Source: Diphasiastrum complanatum (Eukaryota; Streptophyta; Lycopodiopsida; Lycopodiales; Lycopodiaceae). Taken from it: a stretch of DNA of 64,000 bases. Positions 34,412 through 47,074 of the stretch are shown here, one piece after another. The notes beneath the pieces are model-generated. The model did not search any database and had not been told where the DNA came from. It saw nothing but the letters and a program-made list of their open reading frames with translations. The stretch is from assembly GCA_029204225.1 (NCBI GenBank), contig CM055092.1, positions 81,805,535 through 81,869,534 on the forward strand, read 5' to 3'. Position 1 is the stretch's first letter; every line of letters starts with the position of its first letter. The translations under genes were made by a program, and so were the position numbers.

Positions 34412-34860
34412 AGGTGTGTTCGACCTAGCCTGGAACTAAAATTTATTTGTAATCAATGATTGAGAACTACTGCTAGTACATTTCAGCATTCACTATAATT
34501 GGGATATATGCATTCAAACGGATGCGATCTTGCACTTCCTATATCATAATGTTATATTATTATATGATATTCATTAGAAGTCACATTTCTAGAGATTAGT
34601 AGCTTAAAATTTTAGCAATTATAACCTTTTGACGTCAAAAGTCTGAAATATATGATTGATGCTTGTAGAGTGCCATGCCAAAAACAAGGAGGTATCTGTT
34701 TCACCATCAATGGCAACCTCTGGTTTAATCTCATGCTGGTCAGTAATGTGGGTGGCGTGGGCGACATATCTACTGTTTCAGTTAAAGGTTGCAAAACGGG
34801 CTGGATTAGCATGAAGCGAAACTGGGGACAAAACTAGGAATGTAACATTGTACTAGTAGG
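34412..34860 (+). pseudogene. Expansin pseudogene (part of intron 2 plus truncated exon 3)
   Basis: From TGTTCGACCTAGCCTGGAAC the sequence matches expansin intron 2 (reverse of about 9446-9193). Exon 3 follows from [17 protein letters not shown] to [12 protein letters not shown] replaces the W codon of QNWEC. Sequence then jumps from CATTGTACTAGTAGG to the expansin 3' flank (TCACAGATGATTTTCAACAC), losing about 130 bases that encode the C-terminus. No exon 1 or 2 and no promoter are present. It is a DNA-level duplication (the intron is kept), not a retrocopy. Confidence 0.9.
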
Positions 34861-35149
34861 TCACAGATGATTTTCAACACTTTCTGGTAGACATATATCG
34901 GTGTTAGAATTTTTTTTTATTCTTCAAACATAAACGTAAAAGAGGCGTGCAGTCTTAGGAGCCTATTCCATCATATTCCAAATGCAGAAATTTCACAACT
35001 TAATTCAGTCTAGAACTTGTTACCTTTGCAATAGAGCATATTGTTTCCATGATCCATTGTGGATATCCAGCATCGCACACGTGAACTTCTTGTTGGGTTA
35101 TCTCACAGCACTTGCTGGAAAACCAAGAGAGAGCAGGCAGGGAGAGAGA

Positions 35150-35195
<46 letters not shown>

Positions 35196-35602
35196 GTGAA
35201 ATGTTGCTACATTAATAGCCAATGTAGAGTGCTTATATAACATAGAAAGGGAGCGTACATGCCAAGAAAATGGTTGCATGGATTGCCACGCTGGACTAAC
35301 ACACATTGTGTTTGCTGTGTTTTGGTCACACATGCTAACAATCCATCACTTGATCAAAACATTGTAACAGTAACATATTTTGTAGCATTATCACTCTTAG
35401 AACCTCCCACACATAAATGCTCTGCAAGTACAATTGAAACTTCAAGTCATCCTTTTTAATGCACTAAGCTTCCTCTCTTGCACTCCTTCTACATTCACAT
35501 GCCTTTGTTCTACATTGATAATCTAGATCATAATGCTATTGTTTCTTCTTCTTCTTGAACCAAATGAGCTTCATATGACTGGGCATCATCATAGGCCTTT
35601 TT

Positions 35603-36276
35603 TCAGCATTTCTTTGGATTGTGGCCAAGTTTGCCACAATATGTGCATTTCTCCTTATCTGCCATGCTTCTGCTTGCCTTTGAGAAGAGAGCAAGTTCAC
35701 TACTCCCACTGGTTCCCATGTTTGCATCTTTCTTTCTCAATTCTTCTTGCAAGAGGAGTGATTTGACAACTTGAATGCTTGTCATTCTTGGTGTGCATAC
35801 AAGAACAGAGGCCAGAGGCCAGAGATGCATAGGATTCTGGCAAACTATTAAGAAGTAGAACTGTCTTCTCATCTTCATCAATCTTGCATTGGATGACAAC
35901 AAGTTTCTCATAGAGTCATTTTCTGACATCTTCAACATTGTGAGACTGCTTCTCAGATGCAACTCGTTGCTTATGGAAGATGATTGGTACATCCCCTTCA
36001 GCAAATCCCACATTTGCTTTGTTGTCTCTACAAAATAGACATATGCATTAATTCAGTGTCATTAATGCTCAGGAGGAGGATGGCCTTGGCTTTGTTGTCT
36101 TCCTTTGCCCATGTTGCTCTTCCTTGAGGATCTTCTGGCTTTTGTTTCTCGCCTGAAACAATCTCCCACAGATCACGATCATGGAGCACCATCTCCATCT
36201 TCAGCTTCCATAGATGGAAGTTCTCTCCATTGAACTTCTCTATGGCTTGGCATTGAGCAACTGATGCAATCTTCAA
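35603..36276 (-). pseudogene. Copia-4 gag relic
   Basis: The first frame (36276-36028) starts near MKIASVAQCQAIEKFNGENF with the UBN2-type HLWKLKMEMVLHDRDLWEIV motif and AKAILLLSINDTELMH. The second frame (36013-35603) continues MWDLLKGMYQSSS, passes ELHLRSSLTMLKMSENDSM and ends with the complete CCHC knuckle CTYCGKLGHNPKKC. One frameshift near 36030 separates them. The protein stops right after the knuckle, and no DSGAS protease follows. Length is about 220 residues, so it is gag only. Confidence 0.9.
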
Positions 36277-36439
36277 AATAGTGCCTTAGAGATGTCTGTA
36301 AAAGGGATGAGAGAATATTAGTAGATGAGAGGAAGACAAGAGGAGTATTGCAAGCATGTTGTAGCCCATATCTTTGTTGGTGGTGCCATCGCTGGACAGC
36401 ATAAGAGAGAAAACCGAAATCACAAGAGGATGAATGTGT

Positions 36440-36453
36440 GTGGGCCCATAACC
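36440..36453 (-). other. Copia-4 primer-binding site, internal (half-tRNA) iMet type
   Basis: Two bases after the LTR end the minus strand reads GGTTATGGGCCCAC. This is complementary to the anticodon-loop region (GTGGGCCCATAACC) of plant initiator tRNA-Met rather than to its 3' end. Priming from a cleaved half of tRNA-iMet is known for Drosophila copia and some relatives. Confidence 0.8.
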
Positions 36454-36499
36454 TTTGTTGGGTTATCTCATAGCACTTGCTGGAAAACCAAGAGAGAGT

Positions 36500-36586
<87 letters not shown>

Positions 36587-38016
36587 TGTGTTGTGAAATG
36601 TTGCTACATTGCCAACCAACGTAGAGTGCTAATATAACATAGAAAGGGAGCATACATGCCAAGAAAATGGTTGCATGGATTGTCACGCTGGACTAACACA
36701 CACTGTGTTTGCTTTGTTTTGGTCACACATGCTAACACTTCTTTTCCAGTTTACTCATCGAACAAAAAATCATTTTTGTTTGGTCCAATATGTATCATGT
36801 TGATATATAGATTAGAGCTAGACAGCAATCAAATATAAATTATTTTGGTTTGTGATAAGGTATCATATGTCTCATTGGATTTCATGTATCTTGATGGGAA
36901 TGAGTCGTAGTTATGTGAATACACATTAGCAATCATAGGTTATGTCTGATCATAAGACTACCTTTCCAGTTTGCATGTGGTCATAATGGAAGAAAATCAT
37001 CATGACTTTTTATCATCTTATGCAGAAGAGTTACGTTTTGAGATTTTGAAATGCCAGCAGTAGAATATCATCAAATAATAAACTTGAAGAAAATTAGCAA
37101 GAAATACAGAACAGACATCGCCGTTATTGCTGACTATAAATGTCCCACCATTCCTCCATAATGGTTGTGAACCAACCAGAAATATATTTTATAAGCTTAT
37201 CTCTCTGTAGATTTTCATGGTGTCCTCATGCCACTTTTAATAAACTATTGAATCTCATCTAACATCAATATCGGGAGGGTGAAAAAGTTTGGTTAGCAAA
37301 ATCCACCATTACGCACCTGAAAACTAATAGCCTTTCGGTCAGCCCACAAGTATCGAAAATTCTGAGAGCAGTTGGTCTTTCTTGCAAAAGTTATTATTGT
37401 CATTATTGCACAGGGTCATTGTCGTAGGTGGTGGAATTCTGGTTGCTGAGTGTAGTCCTTGGAGGGAGCTAATGGTTCAGTGGTGCGTTTATCAATAACT
37501 TCTTGATTGTTCTTGCGGAAAGCACTCGATAATCAGAAGACAAAATCTTGGAGATATCTCCTCAAAGTAAATATATCATATTAATGCCACGTAAGCTTCA
37601 AGCTTTTTCTTTTGAGGCTATATTAGGCACCAAACAAGCTAGATTTGTCTACAAGAATCAAGAAGAGTTTTAGTGGTTGAATTCCTTCAAGAAATGCTTT
37701 CGTCAAGATAGTGTGTGCATGCAGATAATTTTGGTCTTTAATCACTCAAAGAAGGTGTCGAAGTATGGTGCTATATATAACATGTCCAATATATGATGTT
37801 ATAGTATGGCACTTAATGCTAGCATGGGTCTTTCTTAGCATAGAAGACAGAGTTCAATCCAAAATAGAATTTCCTTCTTGATATTTATAAAATTCTATAA
37901 TCTATATCGCCTATATAGCCATTCATGAAAACACATCTTTAAATCTTAGAAATTACTTGCATTTGAGCAAATGATATACAAAATCAAATCATTGGATGAT
38001 GTTGTCATGGGACACA

Positions 38017-38342
38017 TTGGATGATGTTGTCATAATTGGCACGTGTGGACCACACTGATGTGGATGAGAAAAAATGTTTTTGCGGTAGTGAAACAGTCAC
38101 GAAAGTGAAGCAACCGCGATTCAACGCATTTCGGATGGAGTTCAGATGTGGTCACTAGACACTGCTAGCTGAGTCACTCCTATAGTCCTACAGAATGTAG
38201 TTAGACACCGTTGATCTACGTTTACAGGTTAATGCAACATTCAACAAATTCAACCAATGTGCGGAATTGAAATGAATGGGAGAATCAGACACATGAATAA
38301 CAACAAACACATTTGCATTCAAGATCATACAACGTAAAAGAA
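38017..38342. other. Unassigned spacer
   Basis: No gene. A TTTTTGCGGTAGTG string ends at 38091 and could be mistaken for a CACTA end. The stretch after it is not shared with other parts of the window. Confidence 0.4.
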
Positions 38343-38757
38343 GACATGTGCACAATGGCTACAAGATCATCTATTGGTTTTCTTTGATTCTTCAAGCACT
38401 GCATGCATATCCACACAGTGCGTTGGCATGAGATGTTTCACAAGTGGATGTTTCGCTTACTAGCAGACTTCTGGATCACTATGGATCCTGATCACAGAAC
38501 TCGTCTCGCATGCAGGCGGACTTCTTGTCTGTATTTTGTCTTGATTGCTTACTAGCATCAGACTACTTCATCTGTGTATGTTCTCTCAAGTGTCAAGTGG
38601 CAAGTGTCATCTAGTAAGTATATAGTCGCTCTATGTAACTTTAAGATTAGAGTGATTAAGCATCTAGAACTAATCAGGATATTACAACAGTGGAAAATTA
38701 GCCACGACCTAGAGTGTATCTGCTGACGTCATGCGATCAGATCAGATATCTCTACTT
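38343..38757 (+). repeat. Interspersed repeat R2, copy a
   Basis: CATGTGCACAATGGCTACAAG through CTTCAAGCACTGCATGCATA to GATTAGCCACGACC-like sequence and CAGATATC. It matches 54610-55014 in the same orientation with moderate divergence and indels. The layout resembles an LTR or LTR-adjacent sequence, but no TG..CA ends or target duplication were resolved. Confidence 0.65.
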
Positions 38758-38984
38758 TTGGGTACTTGCATGATCTTTGCTGGTACTCTTTGGAGCATGA
38801 GGACAAAAAAGGTTTCACAACATTTTTCGTGTCGCGTCGTTGGTTTTGTTTCCATCGTCTGACTTTCTCGTGTCACAATAACATATCGCGCAAATTTCAA
38901 TGTCCGTGTCCAACATATGCTCAAAAATTTCATAATCCATTGCAATCCGACACGTAGAGTTCTAACGTCCCAGTAAAAAATCTG

Positions 38985-39335
38985 AAAATCACAGTCTGGC
39001 GATCGGGAAATCTAGGCAGCAACCAATTTTTCAAAGGCACGTGTCAGATTCCGACATGTCAAAGTCCAACATGTCAGATTCCGACATTTTTCAAAGTCCG
39101 ACATGTCAGATTCCGACTTGCAGACATGGATATGACCTATCACAAAAAAATTTTAAACAAAAATACGTGTCATCCGACGTGGACGTCTGAATCCGACATG
39201 TGTCGGATTCCGATGTCCATGTCAGCATGCCAAAAAGCCTGTCCACGGCATCTAGCACGTTTGTCCGGGCTTGAATGGGCATAGACTTCGGATTCCGACA
39301 TGTTTGGAGGCCGTCAGATTCTGACGTCTGTTTCA
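38985..39335 (-). repeat. CACTA-like subterminal repeat cluster
   Basis: At least eight copies, in both orientations, of TCAGATTCCGACATGTC / GTCGGATTCCGA-type words occur within 350 bases. Such clusters sit next to CACTA termini. The CACTA transposase relic at 41339-43880 points toward it, so it may be that element's 3' subterminal region. The terminal CACTA itself was not found. Confidence 0.5.
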
Positions 39336-39827
39336 ATCTTCCAATTTGCGCGATCCAACGCCTTCTCTTTCACTTTGTCTTTTGCAGATTTGAGCATCTT
39401 TGGATCAATTGAGGGCAATTGACAGCGATCAGTGCTTGAGGGCTTCAAGATCAATGCTTGAAGGTGCTTGAAGATCATTGTTTGAGGTTGGTGTTTGATT
39501 TTTGTTTGTTTTACTTTTTGTTTGTTTGTTTGAGGTTGATGTTTGTTTCTTTGAGATTGATGTTTGTTTGTTTGTTCGAAGAGGAGATAGAGAGTGTGAA
39601 TGATAAAAAGAGATGAAGAGAGTGTGTGTGTGTGTTTTTAAATTTTGCATTGATTTAAAATGGTTTTGAATGGTCTTGTAATAGATTATTAGTATTATTT
39701 AGGATAGTAGATTTATGATTATTATATTTGTAATTTGTGAGAGAGAAAGAGAGAGAGGAGGTGAAGTGTACATGTATGGTTGAAGATATTGAAAGATTTT
39801 GGATTCTTTTTTTTAAAAATAAAGTTT

Positions 39828-40780
<953 letters not shown>

Positions 40781-41338
40781 TATGTGTGTGTGTTTTTTGA
40801 TTAAGATTTATAGTAGTAGATAACTAGATAGTGTTTGATTGTAAATGAATTTTTGAATTTGCTTATAATAATGGTTCAATTGTGTAACATAATGCTATTT
40901 TTTAATTGCTTGTGCATGTGACAAAAATATTCAAAGAAAAAGAGAGCAAGCGTTTAAAGAGCGAGCAATTGCACGTTTGCACTTAAGCTTCGAGTGAAGC
41001 TTCGAGTAAGGTTACTGGTGAGTTTGTGTTGTTTCAATTTGGTTATTATTAGACTATGTTATCTAACATACTAAGAAATTAAATGTAATTCATAATTTTC
41101 ATTTTGTACAAAATCCTAGGAAGGTGTGTAGCCCTTACTTTTCTCCCGTTAAAGGTGAGGTTCTAATCTTTCCAACTTGCATGGAAAAACCTACATGCCG
41201 CAGAGAGGGAATATGTGGTGATTCTGAAATAGGATATAAACACAAGGTTCGGGTATTATAATTATCACATTCAACTCTATCTATAACAATATACATAAAA
41301 AATATTGCGATGAATATAAAAAAAAGAATGATAGATAA

Positions 41339-43880
41339 TCATAGATCATTCTCATCATTTACATCATTTTCGTCATCACACAAGTCTTGACACTCATCTG
41401 AATCTAAGTCTAGGTATAATCGTAAATTTTCAATCATGTCTCTTTCATGATGTGAGTTACTCTGATATTCAATCTCCTCTTCTTCTAATTCTATCTCATC
41501 CAAACGTGGGGGCCTCAAATTACCCCCAATTTGGTCTTGTACGATCGTAGGAATCTCATCATTTTCATTTGTACTTTCTTCTCCCATCATTTCGACATCA
41601 TTTCGAGTTTGGATGAGTGGTTCAGGTTCTTCCAAAACGTCGTCAAAATTGGGTGGTGGTTTGTCGTGTGTATGCAATTCAACAATATCATTTCCTTCAA
41701 ACACGCGTCGTTTTCTTGCATTAAGTTGGATCACATACCACCATCTTGGGTCTATTCGAATTGGTTGGAATGTAATCTGCCAAAGAATTAAAAAAAATTA
41801 AATTAGTATTATAAGATTGATACATAAATAATTGGATTGCAAATATTAATGACACTGAAATTTTAGAGTCTCACTTGTTCGCAATGTCGTGGCAATACGA
41901 AAGTGTCATGAGAGTCCATCGATATACATTTTGTTAAGTCGATTTGAAAAAACTTTAGAGCTATCATTTCTAATCGTGGCATTGCTTCCACGATAGATGA
42001 CCTTAAACCATTTTACGTCAAAAATAAAGTATTTGTCGTTAGTCTCGTAATCGACTTCATAAATATGTTGCAATGTGCCGACATAGTCTAGGTCACCCGA
42101 AATGACATTAGGGTCTCTCGCACTAGAACGACTCTCTTGTTGAAAGTTGGCCATTATACCACAATCATATGTACGTCGCTTGTTGTCAACTCTCTCAACA
42201 TGGTAATGGTTCATATGCCCACATGGCAGTGTATGATGTATACTAAAACACAAAAAAAAAACAAATGTGTGTAATTAGAAATACTATTCATATATTGAGT
42301 AGTACAAAAACAAAACTTTACATAAACAATATTACACTAACCTTCCATCCACATCCGCGAACAAATTCTCATTCTAATTCGGTCACTTCTTCTCCGTTTT
42401 CGGATGCTTTTAGCATCGTATCAAAAACCCATTCACGAGAACATTTTAAAGGTAAAGGCTCCAAAGGTTCGTCGTTCTCCATTGCCCTTCTCAGTTCTTC
42501 GATTGATATTTCTTCTTCGTTTCAATGTTATGTTTCTTTCCTTTTTGGCTTCTTCACACCTTGAAATCCACTTTTCCATTTGTCCACAATTATATAATAT
42601 GAATGTGTCAATTTTCTCTTTTAATTGAGGTGAAAGTCTTTTTTGCACACCATTTCCTTGTGGTACTTCACCCTTAACACGTTCATCTTTTTCTTCACAC
42701 CACATCTTTGGACTTGCAGGATGCAATTGTGAGATTATTTCGGTGATATAGAACAAAGATTCCTGTACAAGCCAACTTTCTGCAATGCTACCTTCTGGCC
42801 TAGTCTTTTGTCTCACAAAGCCCTTCAAAACTTTCATAAAGCGCTCAAGGTAGAACATCCATCTCGTGTGCACAGGTCCTAGAATTGATACTTCTTCGAC
42901 CAAATGCACAAGAAGATGAAACTATATATCCAAAAAGGAAGTTGGGAAATCTCTTTCCAACAAACATACCATTTCAATCATTTGGACTTTCATGGAATCC
43001 AATTCACTATTTTTTATTTCTTTTGAGAAAATCCACCTGCAAGATTGATACTACATTAGGTTGTTTAACACATAAAAAAATTTAAATATCACATATTTAT
43101 ACAAGTGCTTAAAAAAATATACAAACCTAATCATCGCTGACAAATTGTAAAGCGTATTTCGTACGTCATCGTTGAAGAGACCTCGAATAGAAAGTGGAAG
43201 TATGAAATGCATCTTGTGCCAATCATGGGATTTCAATCCACTTAATTTACCATCTTTGGTAAATGACTTGCATAAAGAATGTGCATAGCCTGTTGGAGTT
43301 CTCATTTGTTTTATGACATGTTTAACATATGAGAGTTGCTCTTTTGTAAGAATCCACGGCACGCTAGTTAGAATCTCATCTCCACCCTCGGTGTATTGAA
43401 TCCAACAGAGTCTTTTCACATGGGCCGCTTGTAGATCTTTACGAGCTGCGGAGTTGTCTTTTATGCCAATGATGTGGTTCCATAAGGATTCACCAACGTT
43501 TCTGAATATGTGCGTAGGATCCAATAGATGTTTTATCAATAAATTCCTCCAATAGGGTAATTTATGAAAAATAGACAACCGTTTCATATCATCAATGGAT
43601 TTATTCCATGAAAAATCAATGTCGTGATGTTTAAGCCATTCACCATGTCATTCCGCTACTCCCATGCGTGGGGGTTGTGGTGTAGTTAGAGGATTATCTC
43701 CTCGCCCTCCAAAAAATCGCCTATTAAACCTTCAAAAAGGATGATCAGGTGGCAAGTATTTGCGATAATTTTCGTACACCACTTTTTTTAACATATTTGT
43801 GCTATGTCGATCCTCCAAAAGTGGTTCACAAATGTAACATGCGTTGTAACCCGATGTGGTTAAATCTGCATAGTTCATAA
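41339..43880 (-). pseudogene. CACTA transposase gene, 3' half (C-terminal tnp2, DUF4218, DUF4216-like)
   Basis: Minus-strand exons in order: a cysteine-containing end of the tnp2 domain (GYNACYICEPLLEDRHS near 43850); 43587-43110 (PYWRNLLIKHLLDPTHIFRN, VPWILTKEQLSYVKHVIKQM, SLCKSFTKDGKLSGLKSHDW, LPLSIRG), the conserved junction into DUF4218; 42930-42433 with HLVEEVSILGPVHTRWMFYL and ERFMKVLKGFVRQKTRPEGS, the hallmark of DUF4218; 42190-41890 with IYEVDYETNDKYFIFDVKWF, DUF4216-like; and 41760-41339 with PRWWYVIQLNARKR and an acidic tail. Stops near 43720, 43640 and 42920 mark decay. Introns lie near 43090 and at 42254-42360. The N-terminal half is missing. Such proteins cut CACTA ends. Confidence 0.85.
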
Positions 43881-43899
43881 ACCAAATTAAACATAAGCT

Positions 43900-44902
43900 T
43901 AGTTAAATATACTCAAATTTTGTTTATCATGGGCGAAACATGCCATTTGAAGAAGAATTCATGGCAATTCAATCTCGGATGGGCTTCCCTCGTTCACTCA
44001 TGATTCTTGTTTCGTAGGAGGCCATAATATTGATCATCTAGATCTAGTTGTAGCCGATGATGAAGAATGCATAAGTGTTTTTACTATGATGCCTAAGAAT
44101 GTTGTTATCTTGTGAATGTGAATGGATTTTTTTAAAGAGTGATTTTCTATTGCAGAATGGCCTTGTAATTGATGACTTTGCTGAACGTCGAGGTGGTTAT
44201 AGACAACATGCTTCCTCGTTCCAGAGGGATAGTGGACTTGGCTACTATATGAGGCATTTTCAAAAGAATGAGATTTGTATTGCTCATTCTAGGTTCAGCC
44301 CAGTTGGGGAGATGCTCATAATAGCTATTAAAGCTTTATCAATTTTACCTACGAGGACATAAATTTGTTAAGACAAATAAGATCATTTTTGTCAAGAGAT
44401 CTTATGTTTTGAACATTCTAGGTTACACTGATGAGAATGTTCCTTCAAGTAGATCTCATTATTCATTGTACTCTACTTATTTTGAACTTAGTGGAAACAA
44501 AAATAATGCACTTCTATTAGCTGATGACAATAAACCATTGAAGTAGATACAAAAATTGATGATGAAGAGTGAAAACTTTGTATTCCGTTATTATACAATC
44601 AATACATATACAATGAGTACATATCATTTGATTATGATGCTCTTCTCTCTTGTTCCACGAAATTATTTGTATATGGTACATTTTGAAGAAGAATGTGATT
44701 TGTTGTTTAGAAATTTTCTATTTTCTCTCTTATGTGACTTCTCCATCCCTTGTGATGATCAGACACTCAGGCTTCGATATGTGTTTGCAAAAAATGTTGT
44801 ATGATCTCTTAGTATGTGCTGCACATGTCAAAATTGTAATGTTAGTCTTATGCTTGAATCAAAAGATATAGGAAAAATTAAAAGCGGCTCAAAGCATTTA
44901 TA
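43900..44902. other. Unassigned region with short frames
   Basis: Frames at 44099-44362 (contains FAERRGGYRQHASSFQRDSG and IAHSRFSPVGEMLIIAIKAL) and 44556-44871 are open but unrecognised. It lies downstream of T-X copy 2 (minus), so it could be decayed T-X sequence. 43920-44060 also reads as possible broken coding DNA. No function is proposed. Confidence 0.3.
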
Positions 44903-45540
44903 CTAACATTCAATATCTAAAAATCTATCTTTTCTTAAAATTTTAATGATACTGCCAAGCTTCCTCCATACATCAACTTTTAGTAATCTAGTTTTGCCAC
45001 TCACCTCAAAGTCCTGAGCGGCAGCAATGATATCTTTTCCGACAGAGTGTTGAATATTAGTAGCCTTACCAGTGTGGTTTGACATGAGTCGACGTGCTTT
45101 TGCTCCTCCTATGCTTGGCTTAGTAGGCATATTTTCTGATTTTCCTGAAAGCTCTTCATCTTTTTATATTTTGACATGTCCCTTATGAAGTCCTGCTTTC
45201 GATAGAACATCTTCTAATAGAAATATAGCTTCCCTCGTTGATGATGTTGGCTTGCTATTCCAAGCAAAAATTATATGAAGATAAACAAGCTTCTCTATTA
45301 TCCTAACTTCTGCATGAAGAGTGCAAACGTGCCCATTTTTCAAGAGAATAGGCAATATAGGCTTCCAGTTTGAATCTGTAGCTTCTCTAGTAATTCATGT
45401 ACTCCTAGTAACATCTTTTCTATTTTCATGCAGTGCAAACAAGGATGTTTAGATGTAGCATAGTGAGAGACATTATACATGCATTTCAATGTTTTCAAAT
45501 CTCCAGCTAAGTGCCATTCAACATGGAAATCTCCAACTCT
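44903..45540 (-). mobile_element. T-X unclassified element, copy 2
   Basis: The minus strand from about 45540 reads VEWHLAGDLKTLKCMYNVS, SKHPCLHCMK, HVCTLHAEVRIIEKLVYLHI, AWNSKPTSS, LEDVLSKAGLHKGHVKI, and then KPSIGGAKARRLMSNHTGKA to 44903. The first two thirds match 63651-64000 (plus). A C-x2-C pair and an HAEVRIIEKLV helix are conserved in both copies. It has stops at the equivalent of RSI-stop and after KGHVKI. It is cut at about 45541 by a copia fragment. I suspect a DNA-transposon transposase but cannot name the superfamily. Confidence 0.55.
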
Positions 45541-46960
45541 TCTTTATCAAACTTACGAGTTTTTGGATGTAAAGCTTATGCACAGATTCCTCATGATCTC
45601 AAGAAGAAGCTTGACTTCCAGAGTATCAAATGTATTTTCATTGGCTACACTACTTTTTTTGGACCAAGCTTGCAAGTTGTTTGATCCTATCGAGTCAAAG
45701 ATATTCCGTAGCCGGGATGTCATCTTCATCGAAGATCAGTTTATCGACCTCAAGGGAAAAGACAAAGCCCATATAGCCGACTTGTCCGACTTGTCCGACA
45801 TATTGAACTTTGAAGTTGCCCAGTCGACAATTCTCATTGAAGGTCGCAGCTCGTCTACTTTCAATGAACAACATATCAATGGCGAATTCGAAGATGATGA
45901 TGTTGCAGTTCAAAAACTTCAATATGATGAAAATGATCAGCTTCCTCTATCACCCAAACAAGAGTTAGTAGACCGCATATCAGGTATATCGACGAGTCCG
46001 TAGCCTATCGTCTTCAGGAGCCGATGACTATCGAAGAGGCACTCAGTCAGCCCAATTTGATCTCTCAAAAGTTGCTATGGATAAAGAGTATTCATCTCTT
46101 ATCAAGAACCAGACATGGACGATTGTCGAATTACCTGCTAGCAGAAACGTAATTGACTACGAATGGATTTTCAAAATCTAGTACAAAGCAGATGGAAGCA
46201 TTGGCAGAAGAAAAGCCCGACTTGTTGCCAAAGGATTTTCTCAGATATACAACGTCAATTACACTGAGACCTTCAGTCCGGTAGTCAAGCATTCTTCTAT
46301 TCGACTTTTGCTATCTTTTGCCGCTACAGCAGATTTGGAAATACATCCAATGGATGTACAGGCAGCATATCTCATTGCAGTTATCGTAGAAGACATTTAC
46401 ATGGTGCAACTGGAAGGTTATATTATCAAAGGTAAACACAATCATGTGTGTAAACACCATAAAGCACTTTATGGCTTGAAGCAATCTGCTTGAGCATGGT
46501 TTCAAAGGATCAATACTTTTCTTATTGATCACGGCTACACACTAAGCTCTTCATATTCGAATGTTTACCTCAAAAGAATGCAGGAGTATTTTATCATTAT
46601 CACTGTATAAGTAGACAACACATTGCTTTTCGACAACTGTATCGATTTGATAAAAGAAGCTAAGACAATCTGGATGAAGCTCATTTCTAGATTGGTATTC
46701 AAATCCAAAGAGACAGAAATAGAAAGCTGATTTACATTACTCAGTTTTTTTCAACGATCTATATGATATATGTCGTCTTTTGTAAATTCTAATGGTGAAT
46801 CTCAATATCTTTGTAGGCTTCATTCAAGCATTGATAATAATTAAATACCTTAAGAGGACTTCCAAGGAGAGTACCTTAAGGTGTTCTGCAATAATGACAT
46901 TATCAAATGGTATGATTCTAGAATGGAATTTATGGTCAAATACGCTTTGTGAATTTGCAT
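45541..46960 (+). pseudogene. Copia-3b: copia integrase end and RT relic
   Basis: Frames give VFGCKAYAQIPHDLKKKL-like sequence, ACKLFDPIESKIF and DVIFIEDQF (the end of the integrase region), a linker, NEWIFKIK-like RT entry near 46160, ARLVAKGFSQIYNVNYTETF near 46220, the PMDVQAAYL motif near 46350 (equivalent to QMDVSNAFL of Copia-1), HKALYGLKQSA near 46460, and VDNTLLFDN near 46600 where the catalytic YVDD should be. The second catalytic aspartate is N, so RT is dead. Several stops and frameshifts. The same family is at 61178-62840 and 52621-53097 (both minus). Confidence 0.85.
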
Positions 46961-47074
46961 TTGTTGTCGCTAAAAATATTACTATAGATAATGGATTCTT
47001 TGTGACACTCCACGACACCCCCCATACTGTCAAAGTATGGGGTACATGACTATCAAAGAATTCAACCATATGTT

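Larger units (their letters stand above)
35091..36737 (-). mobile_element. Copia-4: short gag-only copia element with perfect TSD
   Basis: Both LTRs (36737-36456 and 35340-35091 on the minus strand) start TGTTAGCATGTGTG and end AACCCAACA. Length differs (282 against 250 bases) mainly through their (GA)n tracts. CTTCT flanks both sides (35086-35090 and 36738-36742). Internal sequence has a half-tRNA primer site, a gag relic and about 260 bases to the 3' LTR, with no protease, integrase or RT. R1a and R1d are uninterrupted at this point. Confidence 0.95.
34861..38016 (+). repeat. Expansin 3' flank and repeat R1, copy c, interrupted by Copia-4
   Basis: 34861-35002 matches the expansin 3' flank. 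R1 proper starts at about 35003 (TTCAGTCTAGAACTTG), is interrupted at 35091-36737, resumes CTTCTTTTCCAGTTTACTC and runs to GATGTTGTCATGGGAC at 38016. It is the longest R1 copy and shows that R1 and expansin flank travelled together. No coding function is seen. Confidence 0.85.

Noticed and set aside
38068-38091. TTTTTGCGGTAGTG as a right CACTA terminus
   Set aside because: Only the last five bases fit. No matching left end, no 3-base target duplication and no subterminal repeats on its inner side.
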